Below, piece by piece: positions 18,279 to 26,970 of a stretch of 64,000 bases of DNA. Made by a program: the position numbers and the translations under genes. The notes beneath the pieces were generated by a model. It was not told the DNA's origin and did not search any database. It saw only the letters and a program-made list of their open reading frames with translations. This DNA comes from Myxococcales bacterium. GTDB taxonomy: Bacteria; Myxococcota_A; Polyangia; Polyangiales; JAFGIB01. The DNA lies in NCBI GenBank assembly GCA_029880325.1, contig JAOUOP010000006.1, positions 115,379 to 179,378 of the forward strand. Reading direction: 5' to 3'. Numbering within the stretch: position 1 is the stretch's first letter; the number at the start of each line of letters is the position of its first letter.

Positions 18279-21200
18279 TCAGCGCAGGCGGCCGCCGCTG
18301 CGCCGCGAGCGGGAGGTTCGAAAGCGCATCAGCGACTTGTCATGGACGCGCACGGCCACGGCGTCGCCCGCCCGGGCCGCCGTGGCGCGCGCCTTTTCCG
18401 TACGCTCGCGGCTGTGTTGCTTGCGCCCGGTGGCCTCGAAGAGCGTGGCCTCGGCCGCCAGCAAGCGCGCCTCCAGGTGCGGCGACCCCGCACGCCGGGC
18501 CAGGTCCATCGCCCGCGCCAGCGCTTCCTGGGCACTGACGCCATCGCCGCCGTAGGTCAAGGTCGTCGCCAGCTCGGTCGCCAGCTCCGCCCGCACCAGC
18601 AGCGCATCGTCACCCTGCCTGCTCTCCGGATAGCAGCGCACGGCCGCTCGAAAGGACTCGACCGCACCGTCCAGGTTGCCCTCGGCACGACGCAGCTCGC
18701 CGATCGCCCGGTGCACCAGGGCTTGGGGCTCGGGCGCGCGGGCCTTGATGGCCGCTTCGAGCCCTTCGCCGAGCGTGCGGTAGGCGTCGCGCAGACGATT
18801 GCGACGGGCCGCCACACGGCCGAGACCGAGCAGCACCATGGCGCGGGCCGCGGTGGCCGGCCGGCTGTACTCCTGGGCTTCACGAAACGCCCCTTCCGCC
18901 CCCGGCAGATCTCCCTTGCGCGTCAGGGCCTCGCCGAGCTTGCGCGCGAAGCCGGCCAGGGCCGACTCGTATTGCCCGTCGCATCGCTCGAGCAACTCGC
19001 CGCGCGCCAGGTCCAGGCCGTCCCGATATCCCGTCGCCGCCGTTACCACATCGCCTCGCTCGCTGGCCAGATCGGCCGTGCGCTCGAGCAACATCAGCGC
19101 ACTCATGGGCACTTCGATGCCCACCGCATGGCGGGCCCGCACCTCCATGGGACTGTCGGTCTGCGCGGCGATGGCCAGGGCGCGCCCGTGCAAGGCACGC
19201 CGAGCGCCGCTGGGAATCGAGGCCTCCACCAGATCGCGGATGAAGGGATGGGCGACACGGAAGTGATCACCTTCCGGCAGCAAAAGGCCCGCTTCGATCA
19301 ACTCGTCCACGCCCTTCTGATCGTCGTCGCCGCCGCCCGAGGCCTCGAAGAGAGCGTCGCGCGAAAAGCGGCTTCCGAGCACACAGCCGGCCTGCAGCAT
19401 ATGGTGGGCCGGCACGTCCAGCCGCTGAATGCGTTGGGCGACGGCATCGGCCAAGCGCCGGGGCAAGCTGCCGGCCGAACCGTCCAAGCTCAGCCCCAGG
19501 GCGCCGAGCTGAACCGCGAAGAGCGGCAGCACCCGCTCGTCGGAAGCGGATGGGACGACGCTGCTGTCGCGCACTTCGGAATCGGTGAGCTGCGCGATCA
19601 GCGCGCGCGCGGCATCCCTCGGCAGCGACTCCAACAACATCGTCCGGGTGTCGCGCGGCAGGGCCGAGTGCGTTCCACTGACAGTGGAAGTCAGCAGCAT
19701 CGTCGGCAAGTCACCGAGCTGGCGACCGAGCAGTCCGAGCACCTGGGCCGACAGTCCGTCGCAGCGGTGCAAATCGTCGAGGATCAAAAGCACACGCTGG
19801 GCCCGTGCACCGGCGCGCGCCTCCTCGACCGCATGGCCGAGGGCGGCGGCAACAGCTCCGGCCAGGGACTGCCCACCGGAACCGCGCAGACCACGCGGCT
19901 CGCAAACCTCGCGCAGACCCGCGGCCAGCAGCGGCTCGGAGTCGTCGAGCGCGGCGGCGTGGGCGACGATGCCCTCCCTGTCGGTGCGGTAGAGCGACTG
20001 CAAGAGCCGCAGGATCGGATAATAGGCCACGGGCGCGCCGCTGCCGTGGGGCTCGGCCTTGACCACCAGGTCACCGGCATCGGCGACGCGCTTGGCCACC
20101 TCCGCCATCAACCGCGTACGACCGACCCCTGCCTCGCCACCAATGCAGATCGAACTCAAACCGCGCGGTTTCCACGCCTCTTCGATCTGCGCCAGTTCGT
20201 CGTCGCGGCCGGCCAACCACACCTCGGTGTAGTCCTGGGGCTGCGAGCGCGGCGGCAGCGAAGTGCGCGGCTTGAAGGGCTCGGGGATCGACTCGCGCGG
20301 CGGTGCACTGCCGATGGGCGCACCACACTCGCCACAGAAGCGTTTGCCCTCGGCCGAGCGGGCGCCGCACTCGGGGCACTTGATGCCCGCCCCACGGCCA
20401 AGTACGGCCATGGCCGCGCGCAAGGCCACCGCCATCTCTTCGGCGTCCTGGAAGCGATCGGCCGGCGACTTGGCCATCGACTTCATGACCAACTCGGCCA
20501 GCGTGTCGGGAATCTCACGCTCGGGTGCCACCTTGCGCGGATCCGGAATCGGATCCTGGATGTGGCAGAGCACGACGCTGGTGGGCGTCTCGGCGTCGTA
20601 GGGCAGCTGATCGGTGAGCAGCTCGTAGAGCATCACGCCCACCGAGTACAGGTCACCGCGGGCATCGACCGGCATACCGCGCCCCTGCTCCGGAGACATG
20701 TAGTCGGGGGTTCCGCAGACCAGGCCCGGCGAGGTGATCGACTGATCGACGTTGGCTCCGAGCAACTTGGCCAGACCAAAATCGACCACCTTGATCAGAT
20801 CGCCACCGGTCTTGAGGCGATCGATGATCACGTTCTCGGGCTTGAGATCCCGGTGGATCACATCCAGGGCGTGGGCCTCTCCCAGCGCAGCCAGCACCGC
20901 CAGCACCACCTCGCACGAACGCTTGAGGCTGAGCACCCCCTCGTCCCGCAGGATCTGGCCCAGGTCGCGCCCGGCCAGATACTCCATGACCAGGTAGAGA
21001 ATCCCATCGTCGGTGCGACCGAAGTCGATGATGCTGACACTGTTGGGATGGTTGAGGCGACTGGCGGCGCGCGCCTCGTTGTAGAAGCGGGCAACCGAGG
21101 CCTCGTCGGCAAGCAGGTGTGGGTGGACGACCTTGACCGCCACGGTCCTGCCGAGCATCCTCTGCTCGGCCCGGTAGACGCGCCCCATGCCACCGACGCC

Positions 21201-21350
21201 GACCATGTCGAGCACGATGAAGGAGCCGCCGATGGTGCGCCCTACGAGCGGATCTTCGCTGCCCTCCGCGGCCGCCACCGACGACCCGCAAGCATTACAA
21301 AAGCGCGCCCCTTCGATCAGGGACACGCCGCATTGATGACACGCAGCCAT
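18279..21350 (-). CDS. zinc-ribbon Ser/Thr protein kinase with AAA-type ATPase and TPR-like C-terminus
   Basis: 1023 residues. First zinc ribbon at 3-22 (CHQCG...FCNACG). Kinase domain about 37-300: [17 protein letters not shown], catalytic HRDLKPENV (about 163), [17 protein letters not shown] second zinc ribbon lies near 318-342 ([19 protein letters not shown]). After a Pro/Ser linker comes a signalling ATPase (AAA_16 type) with Walker [13 protein letters not shown] (about 400) and [12 protein letters not shown]. The rest (about 700-1000) is helical TPR-like repeats. This architecture is common in myxobacterial kinases that sense and integrate cytoplasmic signals. Its first 15 bases overlap the start of the divergent membrane-protein gene. 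Confidence 0.93.
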   Translation of the reverse strand: MAACHQCGVSLIEGARFCNACGSSVAAAEGSEDPLVGRTIGGSFIVLDMVGVGGMGRVYRAEQRMLGRTVAVKVVHPHLLADEASVARFYNEARAASRLNHPNSVSIIDFGRTDDGILYLVMEYLAGRDLGQILRDEGVLSLKRSCEVVLAVLAALGEAHALDVIHRDLKPENVIIDRLKTGGDLIKVVDFGLAKLLGANVDQSITSPGLVCGTPDYMSPEQGRGMPVDARGDLYSVGVMLYELLTDQLPYDAETPTSVVLCHIQDPIPDPRKVAPEREIPDTLAELVMKSMAKSPADRFQDAEEMAVALRAAMAVLGRGAGIKCPECGARSAEGKRFCGECGAPIGSAPPRESIPEPFKPRTSLPPRSQPQDYTEVWLAGRDDELAQIEEAWKPRGLSSICIGGEAGVGRTRLMAEVAKRVADAGDLVVKAEPHGSGAPVAYYPILRLLQSLYRTDREGIVAHAAALDDSEPLLAAGLREVCEPRGLRGSGGQSLAGAVAAALGHAVEEARAGARAQRVLLILDDLHRCDGLSAQVLGLLGRQLGDLPTMLLTSTVSGTHSALPRDTRTMLLESLPRDAARALIAQLTDSEVRDSSVVPSASDERVLPLFAVQLGALGLSLDGSAGSLPRRLADAVAQRIQRLDVPAHHMLQAGCVLGSRFSRDALFEASGGGDDDQKGVDELIEAGLLLPEGDHFRVAHPFIRDLVEASIPSGARRALHGRALAIAAQTDSPMEVRARHAVGIEVPMSALMLLERTADLASERGDVVTAATGYRDGLDLARGELLERCDGQYESALAGFARKLGEALTRKGDLPGAEGAFREAQEYSRPATAARAMVLLGLGRVAARRNRLRDAYRTLGEGLEAAIKARAPEPQALVHRAIGELRRAEGNLDGAVESFRAAVRCYPESRQGDDALLVRAELATELATTLTYGGDGVSAQEALARAMDLARRAGSPHLEARLLAAEATLFEATGRKQHSRERTEKARATAARAGDAVAVRVHDKSLMRFRTSRSRRSGGRLR

Positions 21351-22145
21351 CGACTCTTAAAGAATAGCCTACCGGCCGCGACGACCAAAGCCGAGAATCG
21401 CAGCGATGCGCTCGACACGGGGCGACGCACGCTGCTGCTGGGTCTCAACGCCTGGGTCATCATGGCGGTGTGGCCCCTGGTCGTCGCATCCCCCACATCT
21501 CTCGAACGCGCGGCGATGGTCCTGGCGGCGGCCCTGCCACTGCTCGTGCTTCTCGGGCTGCCGTGGCCGCGTCGCGACGCACGCCTTGACCTGCTGGTCG
21601 CCTGCTGCACGCTCCTGATCTTCCCCGTCGCCCTCGTCTGTGGGCTTGCGACCCTCGACGCCGCGCGTGCCGAAGCCGTGCTCGACACCGGATGGCTGCT
21701 AATCGCAGCGGCGGCGCTGCTGGCCTATGGCTATAGCGCCGCCGTCGATTGCAGCCCGCGCGAAGTCCCCCGCAAGGTCCGCCTGACACCGCTGGCTGCG
21801 GCCGACGACCTGATCGAAGCCCACCACGCCCCCGCCCGCGCAGCACTGCGCCGGGTCGCAATCGCCATTTTTCTGGCGGGCAGCGTCGGCCTCGGCCTGA
21901 TCGCGCCGAGCTGGGGCGGCGTGGGCGCCCTGCGCTCGAGTTGGGGTGGCGCTGCAACCGACGCGGCGCTTTTGCTATCGGTCATCTGCGGGGCACTGGC
22001 GGTGACCACCGTCGCGCTCTTCATGGGCAAGGCGCTGCGCCGCGATGACGGCGGCGCCCTCGATCGCCGGCGCCTGCCGGCTCGCATCGTGCGGCGGCTG
22101 GCCACAGCCCTGCTCGGCCTGTTGGCCTACTACGCGCTGCGCTGA
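21336..22145 (+). CDS. membrane protein of unknown function
   Basis: 269 residues if it starts at the ATG at 21336. Six or so hydrophobic segments are visible: LGLNAWVIMAVWPLVVA, ERAAMVLAAALPLLVLLGLP, LDLLVACCTLLIFPVALVCG, TGWLLIAAAALLAYGYS, RRVAIAIFLAGSVGLGLIAP, AALLLSVICGALAVTTVALF. No family was recognised. The chosen start overlaps the kinase start codon on the other strand by 15 bases. No later in-frame ATG keeps the first helix whole. The neighbouring kinase and HD-GYP genes suggest a signalling or envelope context but prove nothing. Confidence 0.65.
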   Translation: MTRSHRLLKNSLPAATTKAENRSDALDTGRRTLLLGLNAWVIMAVWPLVVASPTSLERAAMVLAAALPLLVLLGLPWPRRDARLDLLVACCTLLIFPVALVCGLATLDAARAEAVLDTGWLLIAAAALLAYGYSAAVDCSPREVPRKVRLTPLAAADDLIEAHHAPARAALRRVAIAIFLAGSVGLGLIAPSWGGVGALRSSWGGAATDAALLLSVICGALAVTTVALFMGKALRRDDGGALDRRRLPARIVRRLATALLGLLAYYALR

Positions 22146-22168
22146 AGCTGCCCTCGATGCCGGGGCGC

Positions 22169-24625
22169 TCAGCGACCCGCTTCGTCCTGCCGCCGCATGC
22201 CCTCGAGCAACAGGCTCTCGGGGGACACCTGGATGACCTGGTTGGTCGCGTGAAAGCTGGGATCGAGCTCGAAGTCGCCTTCGGTCAGGCCGAGCATGGC
22301 GTAGAACGCTTCTTCCTGACCCAGCTCGCCGAAGCGCGCGTCGAAGATCATGCCTTCATTGAAGAGGATCTCGCCGCGCTTGCCCTCGCCTGCGATCGTG
22401 AGCTTGCCGCTCTTGCGCCCGTGGAAAAGGATCTGGACCATGTCCGGCAAGGCCATCTCGGTCAACGAACCGCTGACGCCGCCGGTGCGACGCTTGGCGG
22501 AGCCGGCGTTGTCGATCACGCGCGCGACCTTGGTCGCAACCAGGTCCGGCGACGCGGGCTTGGCGATGAAGTCGGCGGCGCCGAGGTCGAAGCCCTTCTG
22601 GATCGAGTTCCCTTCGATCGCTTTGCTGTGAAAGATCCAGGGCACCTGATTGCCCGCCTGGCGCGCGCGCTGCAAGAGTTCGAAGCCGCTGATCGGCTTG
22701 ACCTCCACCTCGCTGATGACCACGTCGAGCTCTTCGGTGAGTTCGTTTTCGGCTTCCATCGCGTTGCGCGCGATGACGACCTCGAAGCCGCGTTCCATCA
22801 TGCGCAGCTCGAGCACCGTGGTCTCCTCGGCATCCGGATCGATGAGCAGCGCCCGCTTGCTGTCGGCCAAGAGCTTGGAGCGCAGGTCGTCGCCCAGCAC
22901 GACCACCTTGAAGACGTCGACCAGGCCCGGATCGAAAACCTTGCCCTTGTACTTGGCCAGGACCTCCCATGCCTCCTGGGCAGAGAGCTTCTTGCGGAAG
23001 GGATTGCCCGCGTGCCCCACCAGATCGGCGTAGGTCTCGACGATCGCAAGCGCACGGGCGCCCACGTTGATCTCCTTGCCAGTCAAGCGATCGGGAAAGC
23101 CCTGCCCGTCATAGCGCTCGTAGAGGTGACTGAGGATCGAACCCACATCGCCCGGCAGCCGGATCGATTCGAACAAACGCACCGGCGTCAAATAGCTCTT
23201 TTTGGCCTGCTGGCGATGGGCGTCGTACTCGGCCACGTTGAGGGCCGTGAGATGAAACGCCGAGGTCTTGCCGATGTCGTGCAGGTAGGCCGCGATGAGG
23301 ACCGCGTCGCTGTCTTCCTGGGACAGGCCCATGCGCTCACACAGGCGCCGGCAGATGCGGGCCACGGTCACCGAGTGGTTGCGAAGCTCACCGCGCTCGC
23401 CTTCGAGCAACGCCGCCATCACGTTCAAGGTCTCGAGATAGTCGTGCACGGCGATGCCGGCGGGAGCCTGTTTGACCTGGGAGCTGATCTCCGCGCCCAG
23501 CGTGCCAGCTGGCACTTCGATGGTGGCGGTGATGTCGCCCGTGGTCGGCGCCTGCAGACCGACACCGGTGGAGGTCCGCGGATCGCTGGGCATCGGTTGC
23601 ATCGATGGCATCGGCTGCATCGAGGGCATCGACGGCATCGGCTGCTGCGACGGCATCGGACGCGGCGACGGCATGGGCTGTGGGTGCGCAAACTGCTGCG
23701 GCAGCAGGTGTTCGCCGGTGGGCCGCGCGCTCGGCATGCCCTGGCCCGGTAGTGGCTGGGGCGCAAAGTTCTGCACCATGGTGCCGCCGGGGGCCTGCGG
23801 CAGCGGCGGGTAGGCGCCCGTATCGCCCGCCATGCCGTAGCCCTGATGCTGTGGCATCGCCGGAGGCAGCTCTTGCTGCGTCTGGTAGGCAGGCGGCAGC
23901 GAAGGATCGGGCGGCGGCGGCAGCGGTGGCGCCGGCATGTCGACCGTCCCTCGCGTGATGCCACGACGGGTCGGGCGGGTCGGCTGCGAAGGCGGCGGAG
24001 GCGGCGGCCCGCCCACCATGCTGTCACGCGGGCTGGGCACGCTCATCGAGGCCTCGTAGGCGGCGGAGGTGCGCCGCTCGCGGTCGACGCTCAGCCCCGT
24101 GGAGGTACCGGTGTTGCGGACAGTGCCAAAGGCACCGGTTTCGCCTTCATAGTGCAGCCTGATCGCGGCCTGGATCGCGGCCGGTCGCGCCACCAGGGCT
24201 TTGACATTGGGAACCCGCGTGGCGAACTGGATGTTCTTGATCACCTCGAGGTCGTCGGGCTGCACCGTGATGATCGACAACTGCTGAGTTTTGGCATCGA
24301 AACGCACCGGAAACACGCAATGCTTCTTCGCTAGCCTGAGCGGCACGCGCTTGAGCAGCGACTCGTGGATCGGGGCGCTGGCGAGCTTGCGGGTGGAGAC
24401 GAAAAAGGTGCGGTAGAGGTTGGCCTGGAACTTCAGCAGCTGGGCTTCCTCCATCAGCCCCATCTGGACCACGGCCTCTTCGACGTGCAGCTGGCGCCGC
24501 TTGGCGAAGAGCAGCGCGCCCTCGTAGTCCGCCGCGGAGATCAGGCCGTCGGCGAGTAGGGCATCCAGCAACTTCGTGTTGAGCCGGGGCGCTCCGGTCC
24601 CCGGCGGCTGGAGTGACGCGCTCAC
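22169..24625 (-). CDS. MshEN - HD-GYP-like - pseudo-receiver - DUF4388 multidomain signalling protein
   Basis: 818 residues with a GTG start. About 15-165 resembles the GspE/MshE N-terminal domain (LLDALLADGLISAADYEGAL), a fold known to bind cyclic di-GMP in some proteins. A Pro/Gln/Met-rich linker follows (about 190-350) with MPSM/QPMPS repeats. The HD-GYP-like part (about 395-570) has NHSVTVARICRRLCERMGL and HDIGK. The later HHExxDGxGYP signature reads LYERYDGQGFP, so the paired His is lost. The receiver-like domain (about 580-710) has Glu639 (VISEVEV) where the phosphoacceptor Asp should be. A DUF4388/PatA-type domain ends the protein. It may be a cyclic di-GMP sensor more than a phosphodiesterase. 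Confidence 0.87.
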   Translation of the reverse strand: MSASLQPPGTGAPRLNTKLLDALLADGLISAADYEGALLFAKRRQLHVEEAVVQMGLMEEAQLLKFQANLYRTFFVSTRKLASAPIHESLLKRVPLRLAKKHCVFPVRFDAKTQQLSIITVQPDDLEVIKNIQFATRVPNVKALVARPAAIQAAIRLHYEGETGAFGTVRNTGTSTGLSVDRERRTSAAYEASMSVPSPRDSMVGGPPPPPPSQPTRPTRRGITRGTVDMPAPPLPPPPDPSLPPAYQTQQELPPAMPQHQGYGMAGDTGAYPPLPQAPGGTMVQNFAPQPLPGQGMPSARPTGEHLLPQQFAHPQPMPSPRPMPSQQPMPSMPSMQPMPSMQPMPSDPRTSTGVGLQAPTTGDITATIEVPAGTLGAEISSQVKQAPAGIAVHDYLETLNVMAALLEGERGELRNHSVTVARICRRLCERMGLSQEDSDAVLIAAYLHDIGKTSAFHLTALNVAEYDAHRQQAKKSYLTPVRLFESIRLPGDVGSILSHLYERYDGQGFPDRLTGKEINVGARALAIVETYADLVGHAGNPFRKKLSAQEAWEVLAKYKGKVFDPGLVDVFKVVVLGDDLRSKLLADSKRALLIDPDAEETTVLELRMMERGFEVVIARNAMEAENELTEELDVVISEVEVKPISGFELLQRARQAGNQVPWIFHSKAIEGNSIQKGFDLGAADFIAKPASPDLVATKVARVIDNAGSAKRRTGGVSGSLTEMALPDMVQILFHGRKSGKLTIAGEGKRGEILFNEGMIFDARFGELGQEEAFYAMLGLTEGDFELDPSFHATNQVIQVSPESLLLEGMRRQDEAGR

Positions 24626-24724
24626 AATACTGACCCATTGTAGCCTAGACAGGCGCAGGAGAAAGGGGGGGATAAGAGGGAGGTGCGTACGTCAGCCCCG
24701 GACACAGTGGGCAAGCACACACTC

Positions 24725-24752
24725 CTATGTGTTGCGAGCACATGTAGGCGCG
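24725..24752. promoter_or_regulatory. imperfect palindrome between divergent genes
   Basis: TATGTG, seven bases, then CACATG, flanked by CCT on the left and AGG near the right end. It lies in the 184-base space between the HD-GYP gene and the TPR gene and could be an operator. No matching regulator is adjacent. Confidence 0.25.
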
Positions 24753-24809
24753 CAAACCCGGCCGCGCCCGCGGGCGACGCGCCAAACGCGACTTTGCGTG
24801 TATCTTTGA

Positions 24810-25676
24810 ATGGTGTGGCAGCGCGCCCTCATCGCCCTCGCGTGGACCGCCGGCTCGATGCTGCCAGTGACGGCGAGCGCCTCGGACTTCTGGGACGAGG
24901 TCCGCAATCCCGGGCTCGCCGCCTACCGCAGGGACCTGGCAGCAGGCGCTGTCGCCCTTGCCGACAACCGCGCCGCCGAGGCGTTGCAGCAAGCGGATGC
25001 CGCCATCGCGCGCTTCGCTGGGCGTGCCGGCGGCCACGTATTGCGCGGCCGCAGTCTGGCGACCCTGGGGCGGCACCAGGAGGCCAGCGATGCCTTCGCA
25101 GCCGCCCTCGCCCGCGACCCGCAGGTGCTGGCAGGTGAACTCGCACTGCTGGCCGCGGCCAGCGCGGCCCACGCCGGGCGCCTCGAGCAAGCCTGCGCCG
25201 TGCTCGAGCAGGCCATCGGACGCAGCCACGAAAAGCCACTGCAGGCCCAGGCCCTGCTGTTGCACGCACAGCTGATGCTCGCCCGTGGACCGGCCTTTCT
25301 CGAGCCGGCCCTGCGCGGCTATCGGCAGGCGCGCCAGCGCGGCGCCGAAGGCCCGGAGCTGCTTTTGGGATTGGCCCTGGCGACGCTGCGCGACGGCAAG
25401 CGCGAGCGGGCGCTGCAGCTACTCAGCCACGACGCCGCGCTGCTGCCGGATCTACACACCCCCCAGTACACCCCCCAGCAGCCCACCGAAGTCGAGGTTC
25501 AAAGCGCCGCCGAGCGCGCAGCCCGCATGGCGCTGCAGATGCAAGCGCGCGGTCAGCTCGAGCGGGCGATCGAGCTGTGGGCCAGCGTGGCGCGCGCCGG
25601 CGGCCCCTGGGCCGAGCACGCCCAGCAGCAGGTCGAAACCCTGAAGCGCGAGGGACGCAGTGCCCGTGCCCGCTAG
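24810..25676 (+). CDS. secreted TPR-repeat protein
   Basis: 288 residues. The N-terminus WQRALIALAWTAGSMLPVTASASDF is a Sec signal peptide with a likely AxA cleavage site. The mature part is helical with TPR-like Ala/Leu patterns (NRAAEALQQADAAIARFAGR, GRHQEASDAFAAALARDP, GQLERAIELWASVARAGGPW). It probably acts as a periplasmic scaffold. Its TAG stop lies inside the CTAG that bounds the left end of the palindromic element at 25673. Its last 17 bases overlap the GTG start of the next TPR gene, so the pair is an operon. Confidence 0.8.
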   Translation: MVWQRALIALAWTAGSMLPVTASASDFWDEVRNPGLAAYRRDLAAGAVALADNRAAEALQQADAAIARFAGRAGGHVLRGRSLATLGRHQEASDAFAAALARDPQVLAGELALLAAASAAHAGRLEQACAVLEQAIGRSHEKPLQAQALLLHAQLMLARGPAFLEPALRGYRQARQRGAEGPELLLGLALATLRDGKRERALQLLSHDAALLPDLHTPQYTPQQPTEVEVQSAAERAARMALQMQARGQLERAIELWASVARAGGPWAEHAQQQVETLKREGRSARAR

Positions 25677-26970
25677 AGCGCCGATCGGTTTGAAACCACC
25701 ACAACTTCGCGGGTTTAGCGGGCCCAGCGCACCGCTACGGCACCTCGAAGTAGCTCGGCTACGACTTCGGCGCCGCTACGGCCCGCCGAACCCACTCTCC
25801 CTCGCGAAGTTGCGGCGATTTCAAACCGGTCGGCGCTCTAGAACTCGCCTGCGACCACCCTGGACGCTGCTGGTCGTGCTGCTGCTACCGGCCGCCCCCG
25901 CCTGGGCCCACTTCGGCGGCGACCAGGGCGAGCGCCGCGTCAGCGCCGACCTGTGGGCGAGCCTGCGACGCCCGGGCCTCGAGCGCGCGCGCCAGCTGCA
26001 GCTCGCGGCCGAAGAAGAAGAACGCCAGGCCCTGCGCCAGCTGCCCGACGAGTGGTCGCGCATCTGCCGTCACGCGCTCTCCCCCCAGGGCGAAGAGCTG
26101 TCCATCGCCATGCTCCGCGGGCGCCTGCGCGGCCTCAAGAGCCTCCTGCGCCACGCCCTGGAACGCCGCGCCCACCTGGACGGCGCGCTGACACGCATCG
26201 AACGGGCCGTCGCCCTCGACCCTGAAAACCCCGAACTGCTCTTCACCTGGGCGCGCATGCTGCAATTTTGGGAGAACCCCAGCTCGCTCACCGGTTGCCG
26301 CTCCGAACGCCGCGACGAAGAGGCGCTCGCGGTCTACGCCCGGCTGCGCGAGCTCGACCCGGAATTCATGCCAGCATCGGTGGCCGCCTCGGAGGGCATC
26401 CTGCTGACGCGGCTGTCGCGCTACGGCGACGCCACCGAGGCCTACCTGCGGGCCATTGCGCTGAGCCTGGACCCGGAGCGAAGCGCCAACTCGCACTACA
26501 ACCTGGCCGAGGTCTCGATGCTCGACGGACAGCTCGAACGCGCGCTCGCCCACTACCGCCGGGCCCTCGACGTGGCGCGCGAGCCGCACCTGCAGCTGCT
26601 CGCACTGTGGGGTCTGGCGGTGGCCTACGATCGCCTCGGCGAACACCAGGCCGCCATCGAGCACGCGCGCAAGGCCAGCTACGCCGACGGCCGCCAGCTT
26701 CGCATCCTGCGCTCGCCCAGCGTCTTCTTCGTGCCCCGCCACGAACTGCATTACTACGAAGCGCTGGGCCACGAAGCCCTGGCCGATGCCGCCGAAAGCC
26801 CCGAGCAGCGCATCACAGCGCTCCAGGCCGCCCTGCGCAGCTGGCACGCCTTCTTGGCGGCGGCCGGCCCCGAAGGCGCCTTCGCCGCCGATGCCCGCGA
26901 TAACCTCCGCCGCCTCCAGGTCGCGCTCGGGGCTCAGCGTGACAAGACCAAAGCCGAGGCGTTGCCGTAG
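25660..26970 (+). CDS. secreted TPR-repeat protein with an in-frame palindromic insertion in its signal peptide
   Basis: 436 residues from a GTG at 25660, which has GAGGGA six bases upstream and overlaps the previous gene. Residues 6-60 are encoded by the palindromic element at 25673-25841. They are followed by TRLRPPWTLLVVLLLPAAPAWAHF, a signal-peptide core. Removing one element copy (165 bases, exactly 55 codons) restores MPVPARTRLRPPWTLLVVLL, an ordinary signal peptide. A TTG at 25810 inside the element could serve as an alternative start giving a 386-residue protein. The mature part is a TPR superhelix (IERAVALDPENPELLFTWAR, ANSHYNLAEVSMLDGQLERA). Its last 37 bases overlap the convergent KS-beta gene. 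Confidence 0.78.
   Translation: MPVPARAPIGLKPPQLRGFSGPSAPLRHLEVARLRLRRRYGPPNPLSLAKLRRFQTGRRSRTRLRPPWTLLVVLLLPAAPAWAHFGGDQGERRVSADLWASLRRPGLERARQLQLAAEEEERQALRQLPDEWSRICRHALSPQGEELSIAMLRGRLRGLKSLLRHALERRAHLDGALTRIERAVALDPENPELLFTWARMLQFWENPSSLTGCRSERRDEEALAVYARLRELDPEFMPASVAASEGILLTRLSRYGDATEAYLRAIALSLDPERSANSHYNLAEVSMLDGQLERALAHYRRALDVAREPHLQLLALWGLAVAYDRLGEHQAAIEHARKASYADGRQLRILRSPSVFFVPRHELHYYEALGHEALADAAESPEQRITALQAALRSWHAFLAAAGPEGAFAADARDNLRRLQVALGAQRDKTKAEALP
25673..25841. mobile_element. MITE-like palindromic element bounded by CTAG
   Basis: Inverted arms 25673-25711 and 25803-25841 (39 bases each). The outer 23 bases differ at one position and an inner CAACTTCGCG block is perfect. CTAG ends both arms. 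The interior contains a further hairpin (CGAAGTAGC / GCTACGACTTCG). The distance between the two CTAG copies is 165 bases. IS630-type transposases are known to favour CTAG and duplicate TA, so this could be a non-autonomous relative. No transposase is encoded. It was inserted across the junction of two TPR genes and keeps the second one open. Confidence 0.75.

Noticed and set aside
17973..21335. Very long open frame on the plus strand opposite the kinase and tsaD-side genes
   Set aside because: The translation is rich in Arg, Gly, His and Gln with no motif. It mirrors the GC-rich third codon positions of the kinase gene. Only its last part (from 21336) looks like a real membrane protein.
23590..23680. 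Dense GCATCG repeats that look like a small satellite
   Set aside because: They are codons of the Met/Pro/Ser-rich linker (MPSM, QPMPS) of the HD-GYP protein, so they are explained by the protein.
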